64,000 nt of DNA from Ramlibacter sp. WS9 (GTDB taxonomy: Bacteria > Pseudomonadota > Gammaproteobacteria > Burkholderiales > Burkholderiaceae_C), in NCBI RefSeq assembly GCF_003797765.1, contig NZ_RKMB01000016.1, forward strand, positions 1 through 64,000, given 5' to 3'. The stretch's first letter is position 1, and each line of letters opens with the position of its first letter. The translations under genes were made by a program, and so were the position numbers. Positions 1 through 9,057 of this stretch are shown piece by piece. The notes under the pieces were generated by a model that was not told the origin of the DNA, did not search any database, and saw nothing but the letters and a program-made list of their open reading frames with translations.

Positions 1-58
1 CCGCAGGCCCACCCCGCCCGGCCGGCCCCGTTTCACAACTCACGTTTCGGAGAATCCC

Positions 59-1045
59 ATGAGCAAAAAGCCCGTCCGCGTTGCCGTCACCGGCGCCGCA
101 GGCCAGATCGGTTACGCCCTGCTGTTTCGCATCGCTTCCGGTGAAATGCTGGGCAAGGACCAGCCGGTCATCCTGCAACTGCTCGAAGTGCCGGTCGAAG
201 GCCCGCAGAAGGCGCTCAAGGGCGTGATGATGGAACTGGAAGACTGCGCCTTCCCGCTGCTGGCCGGCATGGAAGCGCACAGCGACCCCATGACCGCCTT
301 CAAGGACACCGACTACGCGCTGCTCGTGGGTTCGATGCCTCGCAAGGCCGGCATGGAGCGGGCCGAACTGCTGTCGATCAACGGCCAGATCTTCATCGGC
401 CAGGGCAAGGCGCTCGACGCCGTGGCCAGCCGCAACGTCAAGGTGCTCGTGGTCGGCAACCCCGCCAACACCAATGCCTATATCGCCATGAAGAGCGCGC
501 CCAGCCTGCCGCGCGAGAACTTCACCGCCATGCTGCGCCTGGACCACAACCGTGCCCTGTCGCAAGTGGCCGCCAAGACCGGCACCGCCGTGGCCGACAT
601 CGAAAAGCTCACCGTGTGGGGCAACCACTCGCCCACCATGTACGCCGACTACCGCTTCGCCACCGTCGGTGGCAAGGCCGTCAAGGACCTGATCAACGAC
701 CAGGTCTGGAACGCCGACACCTTCCTGCCCACCGTGGGCAAGCGCGGCGCCGCCATCATCGAAGCGCGCGGCCTGTCGTCGGCCGCTTCGGCCGCCAATG
801 CCGCCATCGACCACATGCGCGACTGGGCCCTGGGCACCAACGGCAAGTGGGTCACCATGGGCATCCCGTCCAATGGCGACTACGGCATCCCCAAGGACGT
901 GATGTTCGGCTTCCCCGTCACCACCAAGGACGGCAAATACGAAGTGGTCCAGGGCCTGGCCATCGACGAGTTCAGCCAGGAACGCATCAACAAGACCTTG
1001 AAGGAGCTGCAGGACGAGCAAGCGGGCGTCGCCCATCTGCTCTGA
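59..1045 (+). CDS. mdh: Malate dehydrogenase
   Basis: Cytosolic NAD-dependent malate dehydrogenase, interconverting malate and oxaloacetate in the TCA cycle; 328 aa, the normal length for the long proteobacterial form. The N-terminus carries the Rossmann glycine motif [12 protein letters not shown] (from about residue 11) and the active-site segment [11 protein letters not shown] contains the catalytic histidine at residue 190. A purine-rich ribosome site (CGGAGA, 48-53) sits five bases before the ATG. It heads a run of central-carbon genes (CitE-like lyase, acnB) on the same strand. Nothing unusual is seen; identification is firm. Confidence 0.97.
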   Translation: MSKKPVRVAVTGAAGQIGYALLFRIASGEMLGKDQPVILQLLEVPVEGPQKALKGVMMELEDCAFPLLAGMEAHSDPMTAFKDTDYALLVGSMPRKAGMERAELLSINGQIFIGQGKALDAVASRNVKVLVVGNPANTNAYIAMKSAPSLPRENFTAMLRLDHNRALSQVAAKTGTAVADIEKLTVWGNHSPTMYADYRFATVGGKAVKDLINDQVWNADTFLPTVGKRGAAIIEARGLSSAASAANAAIDHMRDWALGTNGKWVTMGIPSNGDYGIPKDVMFGFPVTTKDGKYEVVQGLAIDEFSQERINKTLKELQDEQAGVAHLL

Positions 1046-1062
1046 TTGACAGAAGAGCAGTT

Positions 1063-2136
1063 GTGAGCGACGACGGGCCGCCCCTAGGCGCGAAGGCCCC
1101 CTCGGGGGGCAGCGCAGTACACGCAGTGACAAGCGTGGGGGCCAGGCTTCATCCGCGAGAAGTCCTCCTCGGCGCGCAGGCACAAACCGGCTTTCTGCCG
1201 GTTTGCGACCACTACAGCGGCGTGGAGGCGCGGATGCGCAAGAGCCTGCAGCTGCAGGCCGAGATGACCGAGGAGTTCGGCGCTTGCGTTTTCGACGTGA
1301 CGCTGGACTGCGAGGACGGCGCCCCGGTTGGCGGCGAAGCGGAACACGCCGCGCTGGTCGTAGCGCTGGCTTCGCTGGCGAGCGACAAGGCGCGCGTCGC
1401 GGTGCGCATCCATCCGGCGGACCATCCGGCTTTCGAGCAGGACATCGCCACCATCGCGGGCAAGGCCGGCAAGCGGCTGTGCCACGTCATGATTCCGAAG
1501 GTCGAGTCCGTGAAGGACGTGGAGCGTGCCTGCCAGCTGCTCGACGCCGCGGGCGCCGGTCACTTGCCGGTTCAGGTGCTGATCGAATCTCCCGCTGCGG
1601 TACACCGCGCATTCGACATCGCGGCGCACCCTCGCGTGCAGTCGCTCAGCTTCGGCTTGATGGATTTTGTTTCGGCGCACGCCGGTGCCATTCCATCGGA
1701 CGGCATGGGCATCGAAGGCCAGTTCACGCATCCGCTGGTGGTGCGCGCCAAGCTGGAGATCGCGTCGGCCTGCCACGCGCACGGCAAAGTGCCGTCGCAC
1801 TGCGTGGTGACGGAGTTCAAGGACACGAAAGCGCTCGGCCGCGCCGCCCGCCGGGCCGCGCAAGAGCTGGGTTACACACGCATGTGGAGCATCCACCCGG
1901 ACCAGATCCGTCCGATCCTGGAAGCGTTTGCGCCGAGCGTGCATGAGATCGAGACAGCCACAAGAATAATCGCTGCGGCGGCCCAAGCGGATTGGGCGCC
2001 GATCAGCCACGAAGGAAAGCTGGAGGACAGGGCAAGCTACCGTTATTACTGGCAGGTGCTGGAGAGGGCGCACCAGACCGGAAGGAAGCTGCCGCAGGAA
2101 GTGCAGGGGTGGATGGACACCCCGCGTCAACAATGA
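1063..2136 (+). CDS. HpcH/HpaI aldolase / citrate lyase beta (CitE)-like protein
   Basis: Member of the CitE-like TIM-barrel lyase family (Mg-dependent cleavage or formation of acyl-CoA thioesters such as malyl- or citramalyl-CoA). The family core starts at HPREVLLG and continues through CDHYSGVEARMRKSL; the acidic metal-site region is LDCEDGAP, and IPKVES and IESPAA follow. No citrate lyase alpha or gamma subunit is nearby, so true citrate lyase is unlikely; the exact substrate is unknown. No ATG precedes the conserved core. The GTG at 1063 (AGAAG upstream) gives 357 aa and translates an interspersed repeat as the first ~26 residues; GTGs at 1126 or 1135, at the end of that repeat, give about 333-336 aa, closer to the family. 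Start is uncertain. Confidence 0.85.
   Translation: MSDDGPPLGAKAPSGGSAVHAVTSVGARLHPREVLLGAQAQTGFLPVCDHYSGVEARMRKSLQLQAEMTEEFGACVFDVTLDCEDGAPVGGEAEHAALVVALASLASDKARVAVRIHPADHPAFEQDIATIAGKAGKRLCHVMIPKVESVKDVERACQLLDAAGAGHLPVQVLIESPAAVHRAFDIAAHPRVQSLSFGLMDFVSAHAGAIPSDGMGIEGQFTHPLVVRAKLEIASACHAHGKVPSHCVVTEFKDTKALGRAARRAAQELGYTRMWSIHPDQIRPILEAFAPSVHEIETATRIIAAAAQADWAPISHEGKLEDRASYRYYWQVLERAHQTGRKLPQEVQGWMDTPRQQ
1071..1142 (+). repeat. Interspersed GC-rich repeat, family A, copy 1
   Basis: A ~72 bp block that recurs inverted at 53760-53832, about 80 percent identical by eye. Shared landmarks in order are CGACGGGCCGCCCCT, CCCCTCGG, GGGCAGCGCA and AAGTGA/CAGTGA followed by AAGCG and GGGGGC. I recall closely similar blocks between genes in many Comamonadaceae genomes. 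Here it fills the space between mdh and the CitE-like gene and overlaps the only upstream start candidates of that gene. Confidence 0.8.
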
Positions 2137-2156
2137 TCCCAACGGAGACAACCCTC

Positions 2157-2741
2157 ATGAAAACAATCCTCGCTTCGCTGCTCATCGCCACCGCACCCGC
2201 GCTGGTGTTCGCGCAAGCTCCCGCGGCAGCCAAGCCTGCCGCCAAACCCGACGTAAAACCCGCGGCCAAGCCGGCCGCCAAGGGCAAGCTCGCCCCGTCC
2301 GCGCAGAAGGCCGTGGAAGAAGTGACGCCCATCGACGACGATCCGAGCATCAAGCTGTCCGAGGCCGATGTCGAAGTCGCCAAGAAGGTCTATGTGGGCG
2401 ACATCCCGTGCGAGCTGGGCGCCAGCGTCAAGATCACACCGATGCGGCGCGAAGGCATGTTCATGATCACGACCAAGGGCCATCGCTTCCGCATGCACCC
2501 GGTCGAGAGCCGCACCGGCGCCATCCGCCTGGAAGACCCGGCGCGCGGCGCCATGTGGCTCCAGCTGGGCAATAAGTCGATGCTCATGAGCCAGAAGCTG
2601 GGCCAGCGCCTGGCCGACGAATGCCAGAGCCCCGAGCAGCTCACCTATGCCGAAGCCCTGAAGAAGAACCCGTTGCCCAGCATCCTCGATTCGTTGCCGG
2701 GACCGCAGAGCACCGCCACCCAGAAAACCGGCCCGAATTGA
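2157..2741 (+). CDS. Exported hypothetical protein with Ala/Lys/Pro-rich linker
   Basis: A 194-aa protein with a clear Sec signal peptide (MKTILASLLIATAPALVFA, then QA), followed by a low-complexity Ala-Pro-Lys stretch to about residue 45 and a compact domain of about 130 residues (VYVGDIPCELGASVKI ... GAIRLEDPARGAMWLQLGNK) with two cysteines, one in IPCELG and one in ADECQS, which could pair in the periplasm. The ATG at 2157 follows an ACGGAG site; an in-frame ATG at 2133 overlaps the preceding stop and is less likely. I do not recognise a characterised family. It lies between the CitE-like gene and acnB, 55 bp before the latter, and may be co-transcribed. Confidence 0.85.
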   Translation: MKTILASLLIATAPALVFAQAPAAAKPAAKPDVKPAAKPAAKGKLAPSAQKAVEEVTPIDDDPSIKLSEADVEVAKKVYVGDIPCELGASVKITPMRREGMFMITTKGHRFRMHPVESRTGAIRLEDPARGAMWLQLGNKSMLMSQKLGQRLADECQSPEQLTYAEALKKNPLPSILDSLPGPQSTATQKTGPN

Positions 2742-2796
2742 AGCGGAACGATTCCTGCTTGCCGGTAAACGATTTTTGATTTGAACGGAGAAGACC

Positions 2797-5382
2797 ATGT
2801 TGCAAGCCTATGTTGACCACGTTGCCGAGCGCGCCGCGCTCGGCATCCCGCCCCTTCCCCTGTCGGCCAAGCAGACCGGCGAGCTGATCGAGCTGCTGAA
2901 GAACGCGTCGCCGGGCGAGTCCGAGTTCCTGGTGAACCTGATCTCGCATCGCGTGCCGGCCGGCGTGGACGACGCGGCCAAGGTCAAGGCGAGCTACCTG
3001 GCCGCCGTGGCGCACGGCACCGAGAAGTGCCCCGCGATCACCCGCGAAACGGCGACGCAGCTGCTGGGCACCATGCTGGGCGGCTACAACATCAGCCCGC
3101 TGGTCGACCTGCTGGACGACGCGCTGGTCGGCGGCATCGCCGCCGAAGGCCTGAAGAAGACGCTGCTGATGTTCGACCAGTTCCACGACGTCCAGGAAAA
3201 GGCCGACAAGGGCAACGCCAACGCCAAGGCCGTGCTGCAAAGCTGGGCTGACGCCGAGTGGTTCACCAGCCGCCCGGAAGTGCCGCAAAGCATCAAGGTC
3301 AGCATCTTCAAGGTCTCCGGCGAAATCAACACCGACGACCTGTCGCCCGCGCCCGATGCGTGGAGCCGCCCGGACATCCCGCTGCACGCGCTGGCGATGC
3401 ACAAGAACCCGCGCCCGGGCATCACGCCCGAAGAAGAAGGCAAGCGCGGCCCGGTCAAGTTCATCGAAGACCTGCGCGCCAAGGGCAACCTGGTGGCCTA
3501 CGTCGGCGATGTCGTCGGCACGGGCTCTTCGCGCAAATCCGCCACCAACTCGGTGCTGTGGTTCACCGGCGAGGACATCCCGTTCGTTCCCAACAAGCGC
3601 TTCGGCGGCGTCTGCCTGGGCGGCAAGATCGCCCCGATCTTCTACAACACGATGGAAGACTCGGGCGCGCTGCCGATCGAGCTCGACGTCTCCAAGATGG
3701 ACATGGGCGACGAGGTCGAGCTGCGTCCCTACGAAGGCAAGGCGCTGAAGAACGGCGAAGTGATCGCCGAGTTCAAACTCAAGAGCGACGTGCTGTTCGA
3801 TGAAGTGCGCGCCGGCGGCCGCATCCCTCTGATCATCGGCCGGGGCCTCACCACCAAGGCGCGCGAGGCGCTGGGCCTGCCGCCTTCCACGCTGTTCCGC
3901 CTGCCGACGGCGCCGTTCGACACCAAGAAGGGCTACACGCTGGCACAGAAGATGGTGGGCCGCGCGGTGGGCCTGCCGGAAGGCAAGGGCGTGCGCCCCG
4001 GTACCTACTGCGAGCCGAAGATGACGTCCGTGGGTTCGCAGGACACCACCGGCCCGATGACGCGTGACGAACTGAAAGACCTTGCCTGCCTGGGCTTCTC
4101 GTCCGACCTGGTGATGCAGAGCTTCTGCCACACGGCCGCCTACCCGAAGCCGGTCGACGTGAAGATGCACCACGAGCTGCCCGACTTCATCAGCAACCGC
4201 GGCGGCATCTCGCTGCGCCCGGGCGACGGCATCATTCACTCGTGGCTCAATCGCATGCTGCTGCCCGACACCGTGGGCACGGGCGGCGACAGCCACACCC
4301 GCTTCCCCATCGGCATCAGCTTCCCGGCCGGCTCCGGCCTGGTGGCCTTCGGCGCCGCCACCGGCGTGATGCCGCTGGACATGCCTGAATCGGTGCTGGT
4401 GCGCTTCAAGGGCGAAATGCAGCCCGGCGTCACGCTGCGTGACCTGGTCAATGCGATTCCCTTGTACGCCATCAAGGCGGGCCACTTGACCGTCGCCAAG
4501 CAAGGCAAGAAGAACATCTTCTCGGGTCGCATCCTCGAGATCGAGGGCCTGCCTGACCTGAAGGTGGAGCAAGCGTTCGAACTGAGCGATGCTTCCGCCG
4601 AACGCTCGGCCGGTGGCTGCACGGTGCACCTGAACAAGGAGCCGATCATCGAGTACATCACCAGCAACATCACGATGCTGAAGTGGATGATCGCGACCGG
4701 CTACTCGGACGTGCGCACCATCAACCGCCGCATCAAGGCGATGGAAGCATGGCTCGCCAACCCGGTGCTGATGAAGGCCGACGCCGACGCCGAATACGCC
4801 GCCGTGATCGAGATCGACCTGGCCGAGATCCATGAGCCGATCGTGGCCTGCCCGAACGACCCGGACGACGTGAAGACGCTGGCGGAAGTCGCCGGCGCCA
4901 AGATCGACGAAGTGTTCATCGGTTCGTGCATGACCAACATCGGCCACTTCCGCGCGGCTTCCAAGCTGCTGGAAAACAAGCGCGACATCCCGGTGAAGCT
5001 GTGGATGGCGCCGCCGACCAAGATGGACGCCAAGCAGCTAACCGAGGAAGGCCACTACGGCGTGCTGGGCTCGGCCGGCGCTCGCATGGAAATGCCGGGC
5101 TGCAGCTTGTGCATGGGCAACCAGGCGCAGGTGAAGGAAGGCGCGACGGTGTTCTCGACCAGCACGCGCAACTTCCCGAACCGCCTGGGCAAGAACAGCA
5201 ACGTGTACCTGGGCAGCGCCGAGCTCGCCGCGATCTGCTCCAAACTCGGGCGCATCCCGACGAAGGAAGAGTACCTGGCCGACATGGGCGTGCTCACGGC
5301 CGCCAGCGACAAGATCTACCAGTACCTGAACTTCGACAAGGTGAGCGACTACACCGACGCGGCGCAGACCGTGGCGGCCTGA
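2797..5382 (+). CDS. acnB: Aconitate hydratase B / 2-methylisocitrate dehydratase
   Basis: Iron-sulphur aconitase B, isomerising citrate to isocitrate in the TCA cycle and able in the family to dehydrate 2-methylisocitrate. At 861 aa it matches E. coli AcnB (865 aa). The [4Fe-4S] ligands are visible: Cys711 in GSCMTNIG and Cys769/Cys772 in GCSLCMGN. The AcnB-specific N-terminal HEAT-like domain and swivel domain precede the catalytic part. An AACGGAG site lies before the ATG. A second aconitase (acnA) is at 12017, the usual A/B pair. A hairpin terminator follows at 5396. Confidence 0.97.
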   Translation: MLQAYVDHVAERAALGIPPLPLSAKQTGELIELLKNASPGESEFLVNLISHRVPAGVDDAAKVKASYLAAVAHGTEKCPAITRETATQLLGTMLGGYNISPLVDLLDDALVGGIAAEGLKKTLLMFDQFHDVQEKADKGNANAKAVLQSWADAEWFTSRPEVPQSIKVSIFKVSGEINTDDLSPAPDAWSRPDIPLHALAMHKNPRPGITPEEEGKRGPVKFIEDLRAKGNLVAYVGDVVGTGSSRKSATNSVLWFTGEDIPFVPNKRFGGVCLGGKIAPIFYNTMEDSGALPIELDVSKMDMGDEVELRPYEGKALKNGEVIAEFKLKSDVLFDEVRAGGRIPLIIGRGLTTKAREALGLPPSTLFRLPTAPFDTKKGYTLAQKMVGRAVGLPEGKGVRPGTYCEPKMTSVGSQDTTGPMTRDELKDLACLGFSSDLVMQSFCHTAAYPKPVDVKMHHELPDFISNRGGISLRPGDGIIHSWLNRMLLPDTVGTGGDSHTRFPIGISFPAGSGLVAFGAATGVMPLDMPESVLVRFKGEMQPGVTLRDLVNAIPLYAIKAGHLTVAKQGKKNIFSGRILEIEGLPDLKVEQAFELSDASAERSAGGCTVHLNKEPIIEYITSNITMLKWMIATGYSDVRTINRRIKAMEAWLANPVLMKADADAEYAAVIEIDLAEIHEPIVACPNDPDDVKTLAEVAGAKIDEVFIGSCMTNIGHFRAASKLLENKRDIPVKLWMAPPTKMDAKQLTEEGHYGVLGSAGARMEMPGCSLCMGNQAQVKEGATVFSTSTRNFPNRLGKNSNVYLGSAELAAICSKLGRIPTKEEYLADMGVLTAASDKIYQYLNFDKVSDYTDAAQTVAA

Positions 5383-5395
5383 GGCTTCCCCACCC

Positions 5396-5428
5396 AAGAA
5401 AAAGCGGCCCGCGGGCCGCTTTCTCGTT
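5396..5428. terminator. Terminator after acnB
   Basis: Inverted repeat AAAGCGGCCC / GGGCCGCTTT (5401-5422) with almost no loop sequence between the arms. The T-run is short on the plus side (TTTCTC) and longer on the minus side (TTTTTC), so it may act in both directions. It separates acnB from the small antitoxin-like gene. Confidence 0.75.
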
Positions 5429-5483
5429 TGGGAATAGCCTTGAGCCCCGATGTGTTTCTGAAACGATTGAAGGAGCAGTAATC

Positions 5484-5720
5484 ATGAGCGCACTCAGTGT
5501 CCGTTTGCCCGAATCCCTGCACAAATACGCCAAGGAGTACGCCGCCCAGGAGGGCATCTCCGTGAATCAGCTGATCAGCACCGCGCTGGCAGAGAAGCTG
5601 TCGGCACTGGCGACCGAGGACTATCTGGAGTTGCGCGCGAAGCGCGGAAGCCGGAAAAAGTTTGACGCGGCGCTGGCGCGGGTCCCCGACGTTGCACCCG
5701 ATAAATTGGATCGCAAATAG
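5484..5720 (+). CDS. HicB-family / ribbon-helix-helix antitoxin-like protein
   Basis: A 78-aa protein with an N-terminal ribbon-helix-helix fold typical of HicB/CopG-type antitoxins: beta strand LSVRLPESL followed by two helices including EGISVNQLISTALAEKLSAL. Proteins of this type bind operator DNA as dimers and often neutralise a toxin. The C-terminal part (LATEDYLELRAKRGSRKKFDAALARVPDV) is conserved in the small HicB-like family as I recall it. An AAGGAG site precedes the ATG. No toxin gene adjoins it: acnB ends upstream and a convergent oxidoreductase lies downstream, with a terminator on each side. It is therefore an orphan antitoxin or a stand-alone regulator. Confidence 0.8.
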   Translation: MSALSVRLPESLHKYAKEYAAQEGISVNQLISTALAEKLSALATEDYLELRAKRGSRKKFDAALARVPDVAPDKLDRK

Positions 5721-5741
5721 GCTTGCGCGGAGCGCCAAAAA

Positions 5742-5767
5742 AAAAAGCGGCCTACGGGCCGCTTTTT
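5742..5767. terminator. Bidirectional intrinsic terminator
   Basis: Perfect 11-bp stem AAAAAGCGGCC / GGCCGCTTTTT with a 4-nt loop (TACG). The plus side ends in five Ts; on the minus strand the stem is followed by about ten Ts, making it a strong terminator for the leftward molybdopterin oxidoreductase as well as for the rightward antitoxin-like gene. The following stretch to 5863 holds nothing I can identify. Confidence 0.85.
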
Positions 5768-5863
5768 CATGCTCGCAACACGGCTCAACGAGCTTCTCGA
5801 CGCAACACAGGAAACCCTGTCGGAACACAACGCGCGCGCCTGTCGGCGTTCGCTGGCAGCCAG

Positions 5864-8077
5864 TCAGGCCGGCAGCAGTTCTACCGCGACACCGCCGAGC
5901 ACCGCGTTGCCGGACAGCGGATCGCGCCGGTCCTCGTCGAGCAGGTCGTTGAGGTTGGCGCCTGGGCGTTCTGCTGCGACGGACAGCCGCGCGCCCGGCA
6001 GGTTGTGGCCCCACCCGTGGGGCAGGCTCACCACGCCGGGCATCATGTCGGCGCTCACCTGCACGCGTGCCTCGATGCGGCCGTTCGCATTGCTGATGTG
6101 AGCCATGGCGCCGTCCCGCAGGCCGAGTCGCTTGGCATCGTCGGGATGGACCAGCGCCGTGCAGCGCTCCGGCCCTTTGGCAAGCAGCGGCAAGTTGTGC
6201 ATCCAGCTGTTGTTGGAGCGCACATCGCGGCGGCCGATGATCACCATGGGCGGAGCCGCGTTCGCGAGATCCCGCGCCGGTCGCGAAAGGTCCGCCAGGA
6301 ACGTCGCGGGCGCGAGTTCGATCTTGCCCGACGGTGTGCGCAGCATCTCCGGGACGCGCGGCGTGAGTTCGCCCAGGTCGATGCCGCCTTGCGCAGCCTG
6401 CACCTTGGCCAGGTTCAAACCCTCGGGCTTGCGGCCGAACTGGTCGCCGTGCGGGCCGATGCGTAGTGCCATGTCCAGCATCCGGCGCGGCCCCTTCAAG
6501 TGCGACGTTGCTTCGATGGCCCGGGCCGCATGCTCGCCGAAGTGCTTGCCGGCTTCGCGCGCGAAGTGTTCGTCGTCGATCTGCACGGCATCCGCCTGCG
6601 CACCCTGGCCGCGCACGATGGCCGCCAGCTTCAACAGCGTGACCCACTCGGGCAATTGGCCTTCCGGCAATGCGAAGACCGCGTCGCTGAACCGCGCATG
6701 GTTGCGCCACGACATCTGCGGAAAGGCGATGTCGTAGTGCACGTCTTCCAGCGGCGAGGGCGCGGGCAGGATCACGTTGGCATGGCGGGAGGTCTCGTTG
6801 ACGTAGATGTCCATGCTGACCATGAAGTCCAGCTGGTCGAGCGCGGCGGCCAGGCGAGGCCCGTTGGGCGACGAGAGCACGGGATTGCTCGCGACGGTGA
6901 TGAGCGCGCGCACCTGGCCTGCGCCCGGTGTTTCGATCTCCTCGGCCAGGCACGTCATCGGCAACTCGCCGAACACTTCCGGCGCGCCGCTCACGCGGCT
7001 CTTGTGGCGGCCCGTGGCAACGCCGCGGCCCGAGCCGGGCGTGCCGGCGGTGTTCGCAGCGAATGCGGCCGCCTTCGGGAACATCGCGCCGCCGGGTTCG
7101 TCCAGACGGCCGGTGAGAACGTTGAGCACGTCGACCAGCCAGCTGGCCAGGGTGCCGTATTCCTGCGTGCAGGTGCCGATGCGGCCATAGACGGCGGCGC
7201 GCTGGGCGCCGGCGAGGTCACGCGCCAGCCGGCGGATGTCGGCGGCGGCGATACCGCAGCGCTTCGCCACTGTCTCGGGCGAAAAGGCTTGCACTGCCGA
7301 CTGAACCGCATCGACGCCCGCGACGAACGGGCCGAGCCGGCCCAGGCGCACGAGCCCCTCGTCGAACAACGTGTGCACCATGCCCAGTAGCAGGAAGACA
7401 TCGGCGCCGGGGCGGATGAAGTGGTGCTCGTCGGCCAGCGCCGCCGTTTCCGTGCGGCGCGGATCGATCACCACCAGCTTGCCGCCGCGGGCCCGCAGCG
7501 CCTTGGCCTTGCCGCGGAAATCCGGCACCGTCCACAAGCTGCCGTTGCTCGCCATCGGGTTCGCGCCCAGCATCAACAGGTAGTCGCTGCGCACGATGTC
7601 GGGCACCGGGATGCTCAGCATGTTCCCGAACATGAAGCCGCAGGACACGTGCTTGGGCATCTGGTCCAGCGTGGATGCGGAAAAGATGTTCTTGGTGCCC
7701 AGCGCCTTCATCAGCTGCGGCCCGTACAGCAGCAGGCCGAACTTGTGCGCCGCCGGATTGCCCAGCGTCATCGCGACCGCATCGCGCCCATGCGCCGCGA
7801 TGAGCGGCGGCAGGCGGCGTTCGATCTCGGCGAAGGCTTCGTCCCATGTCGCCTCCACGAACTGGCCATCGCGCTTGACCAGCGGTGTGCGCAGCCGGTC
7901 CGGGTCTTCGTGCAGGTCCTTGAGCGCCACGCCCTTGGGGCAAATGTAGCCCGCGCTGAAGACGTCTTCGTCATGGCCGCGGATGGCAATGACCTTGTTG
8001 TCGGCGACTTTGATTTCCAGGCCGCAGCAGGCTTCGCAAAGGGGGCAGATGCGGTGGTGGACGGTGGCTTCGGTCAT
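5864..8077 (-). CDS. Molybdopterin-dependent oxidoreductase (formate dehydrogenase/nitrate reductase superfamily)
   Basis: A 737-aa member of the Mo-bis-MGD (DMSO reductase) superfamily. The N-terminus has a [4Fe-4S] site: CPLCEACCG (from Cys11) with the fourth Cys in YICPKG (Cys46). The likely molybdenum ligand is a cysteine at about residue 146 (HVSCGFMFG), the position taken by Cys or Sec in formate dehydrogenase H. The C-terminal 120 residues (VIIGRRDVRSNNSWMHNLP ... SLPHGWGHN) form the dinucleotide-binding domain. No signal peptide or Tat motif, so it is cytoplasmic. No electron-transfer subunit, chaperone or cofactor gene adjoins it, so substrate and redox partner cannot be named. Confidence 0.9.
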   Translation of the reverse strand: MTEATVHHRICPLCEACCGLEIKVADNKVIAIRGHDEDVFSAGYICPKGVALKDLHEDPDRLRTPLVKRDGQFVEATWDEAFAEIERRLPPLIAAHGRDAVAMTLGNPAAHKFGLLLYGPQLMKALGTKNIFSASTLDQMPKHVSCGFMFGNMLSIPVPDIVRSDYLLMLGANPMASNGSLWTVPDFRGKAKALRARGGKLVVIDPRRTETAALADEHHFIRPGADVFLLLGMVHTLFDEGLVRLGRLGPFVAGVDAVQSAVQAFSPETVAKRCGIAAADIRRLARDLAGAQRAAVYGRIGTCTQEYGTLASWLVDVLNVLTGRLDEPGGAMFPKAAAFAANTAGTPGSGRGVATGRHKSRVSGAPEVFGELPMTCLAEEIETPGAGQVRALITVASNPVLSSPNGPRLAAALDQLDFMVSMDIYVNETSRHANVILPAPSPLEDVHYDIAFPQMSWRNHARFSDAVFALPEGQLPEWVTLLKLAAIVRGQGAQADAVQIDDEHFAREAGKHFGEHAARAIEATSHLKGPRRMLDMALRIGPHGDQFGRKPEGLNLAKVQAAQGGIDLGELTPRVPEMLRTPSGKIELAPATFLADLSRPARDLANAAPPMVIIGRRDVRSNNSWMHNLPLLAKGPERCTALVHPDDAKRLGLRDGAMAHISNANGRIEARVQVSADMMPGVVSLPHGWGHNLPGARLSVAAERPGANLNDLLDEDRRDPLSGNAVLGGVAVELLPA

Positions 8078-8129
8078 GGCATGGGCTCCTAACGTTGTCG
8101 ATGCTGACGGGTCTGCGCACGCCGCGCGA

Positions 8130-8948
8130 TCACGCGGGCGACAGCTTGCGCAGCACTTCCCCTGTCATGGCGTCGGCCGGAAAGAAGGTCTCCATCGCCA
8201 GTTCCTGCAGCGTGACGTCGACCGGCGTGCCGAAGATCGTGGTGGTGCTGATGAAGCTCAGGACACCATGAGTGCTGCGGAACCGGAACGGCATGACCAC
8301 GCCCAGGTGTTCGCCGTCCATGTGCAGCTCGTCCGCACCTTCGGGTACGGGATAGGCCCGCAACTCTTCCAGGAGCGCGGCCAGCACGCTGTCGCCCGTG
8401 GCGTGGATCTGCTGACGCAGCCGTTCGAAGAGGTGGTTGCGCCATTGGACGAGGTTGACGATCTTCGGCGCCAGGCCCAGCGGATGCAGCGACAGGCGCA
8501 AGACATTGGTCTGGCCTTGCAGCAGCGAAGGATCGACACCTGTGAGCAGGTGCGGCAGCATGCCGTTGGCCGCGACCAGGTTCCAATGCCGGTCGACGGC
8601 CAGCGCCGGATTGGGCTCATGGCTCTTGAGGATCAACTCCACGGCCTGGCGCGCCGCGCTGAGGGCAGGGTCGTCGAGCGGGCGCTCGCGGTACATGGGC
8701 GCGTAGCCCGCCGCCACCAGCAGCGCATTTCGCTCGCGCAGCGGGACGTCCAGGCGCTCGGCCAGGCGCAGCACCATTTCGCGGCTTGGCACCGATCGGC
8801 CGGTCTCGACGAAGCTGAGGTGGCGCGTCGAAATCTCGGCTTCCTGCGCGAGATCCAGCTGCGACAGGCGCCGGTGCTGCCGCCAGTGGCGCAGGTGATC
8901 GCCGAAAGGTTGGGGCGCACGATGGGCGGAGTGGGTGACAGTGTTCAT
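8130..8948 (-). CDS. XRE-family regulator with MmyB-type C-terminal domain
   Basis: A 272-aa transcription factor. A helix-turn-helix of the XRE type lies at about residues 15-70 (HWRQHRRLSQLDLAQEAEISTRHLSFVETGRSVPSRE, read in two pieces), followed by the MmyB-like ligand-binding domain (NLVAANGMLPHLLTGV; FISTTTIFGTPVDVTLQELAMETFFPAD). Members of this group usually sit beside the gene they control and are thought to sense a small hydrophobic ligand. The start at 8948 gives the standard N-terminus; the reading frame runs further but has no family similarity there. It is divergent from a small membrane-protein gene (109 bp between starts) and 52 bp upstream, on the same strand, of the molybdopterin enzyme. 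Confidence 0.9.
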   Translation of the reverse strand: MNTVTHSAHRAPQPFGDHLRHWRQHRRLSQLDLAQEAEISTRHLSFVETGRSVPSREMVLRLAERLDVPLRERNALLVAAGYAPMYRERPLDDPALSAARQAVELILKSHEPNPALAVDRHWNLVAANGMLPHLLTGVDPSLLQGQTNVLRLSLHPLGLAPKIVNLVQWRNHLFERLRQQIHATGDSVLAALLEELRAYPVPEGADELHMDGEHLGVVMPFRFRSTHGVLSFISTTTIFGTPVDVTLQELAMETFFPADAMTGEVLRKLSPA

Positions 8949-9057
8949 GCCCGCATCGTAGTGCGGCCAGAGCGCAAGGCCATTACCGGCCAGGTAATCG
9001 ACTGGCTGCCTGTGCGCGGGAACGATGGAGCCCTTCGCAACGCAAAAGGAGCTTCTC

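Noticed and set aside
1063-2136. Genuine citrate lyase beta subunit
   Set aside because: No alpha or gamma subunit or prosthetic-group genes; it fits the stand-alone CitE-like group instead.
2641-4947. 768-codon open frame on the minus strand opposite acnB
   Set aside because: Antisense shadow of a high-GC gene: composition is His/Arg/Asp/Val-rich without domains, and acnB on the other strand has every family motif.
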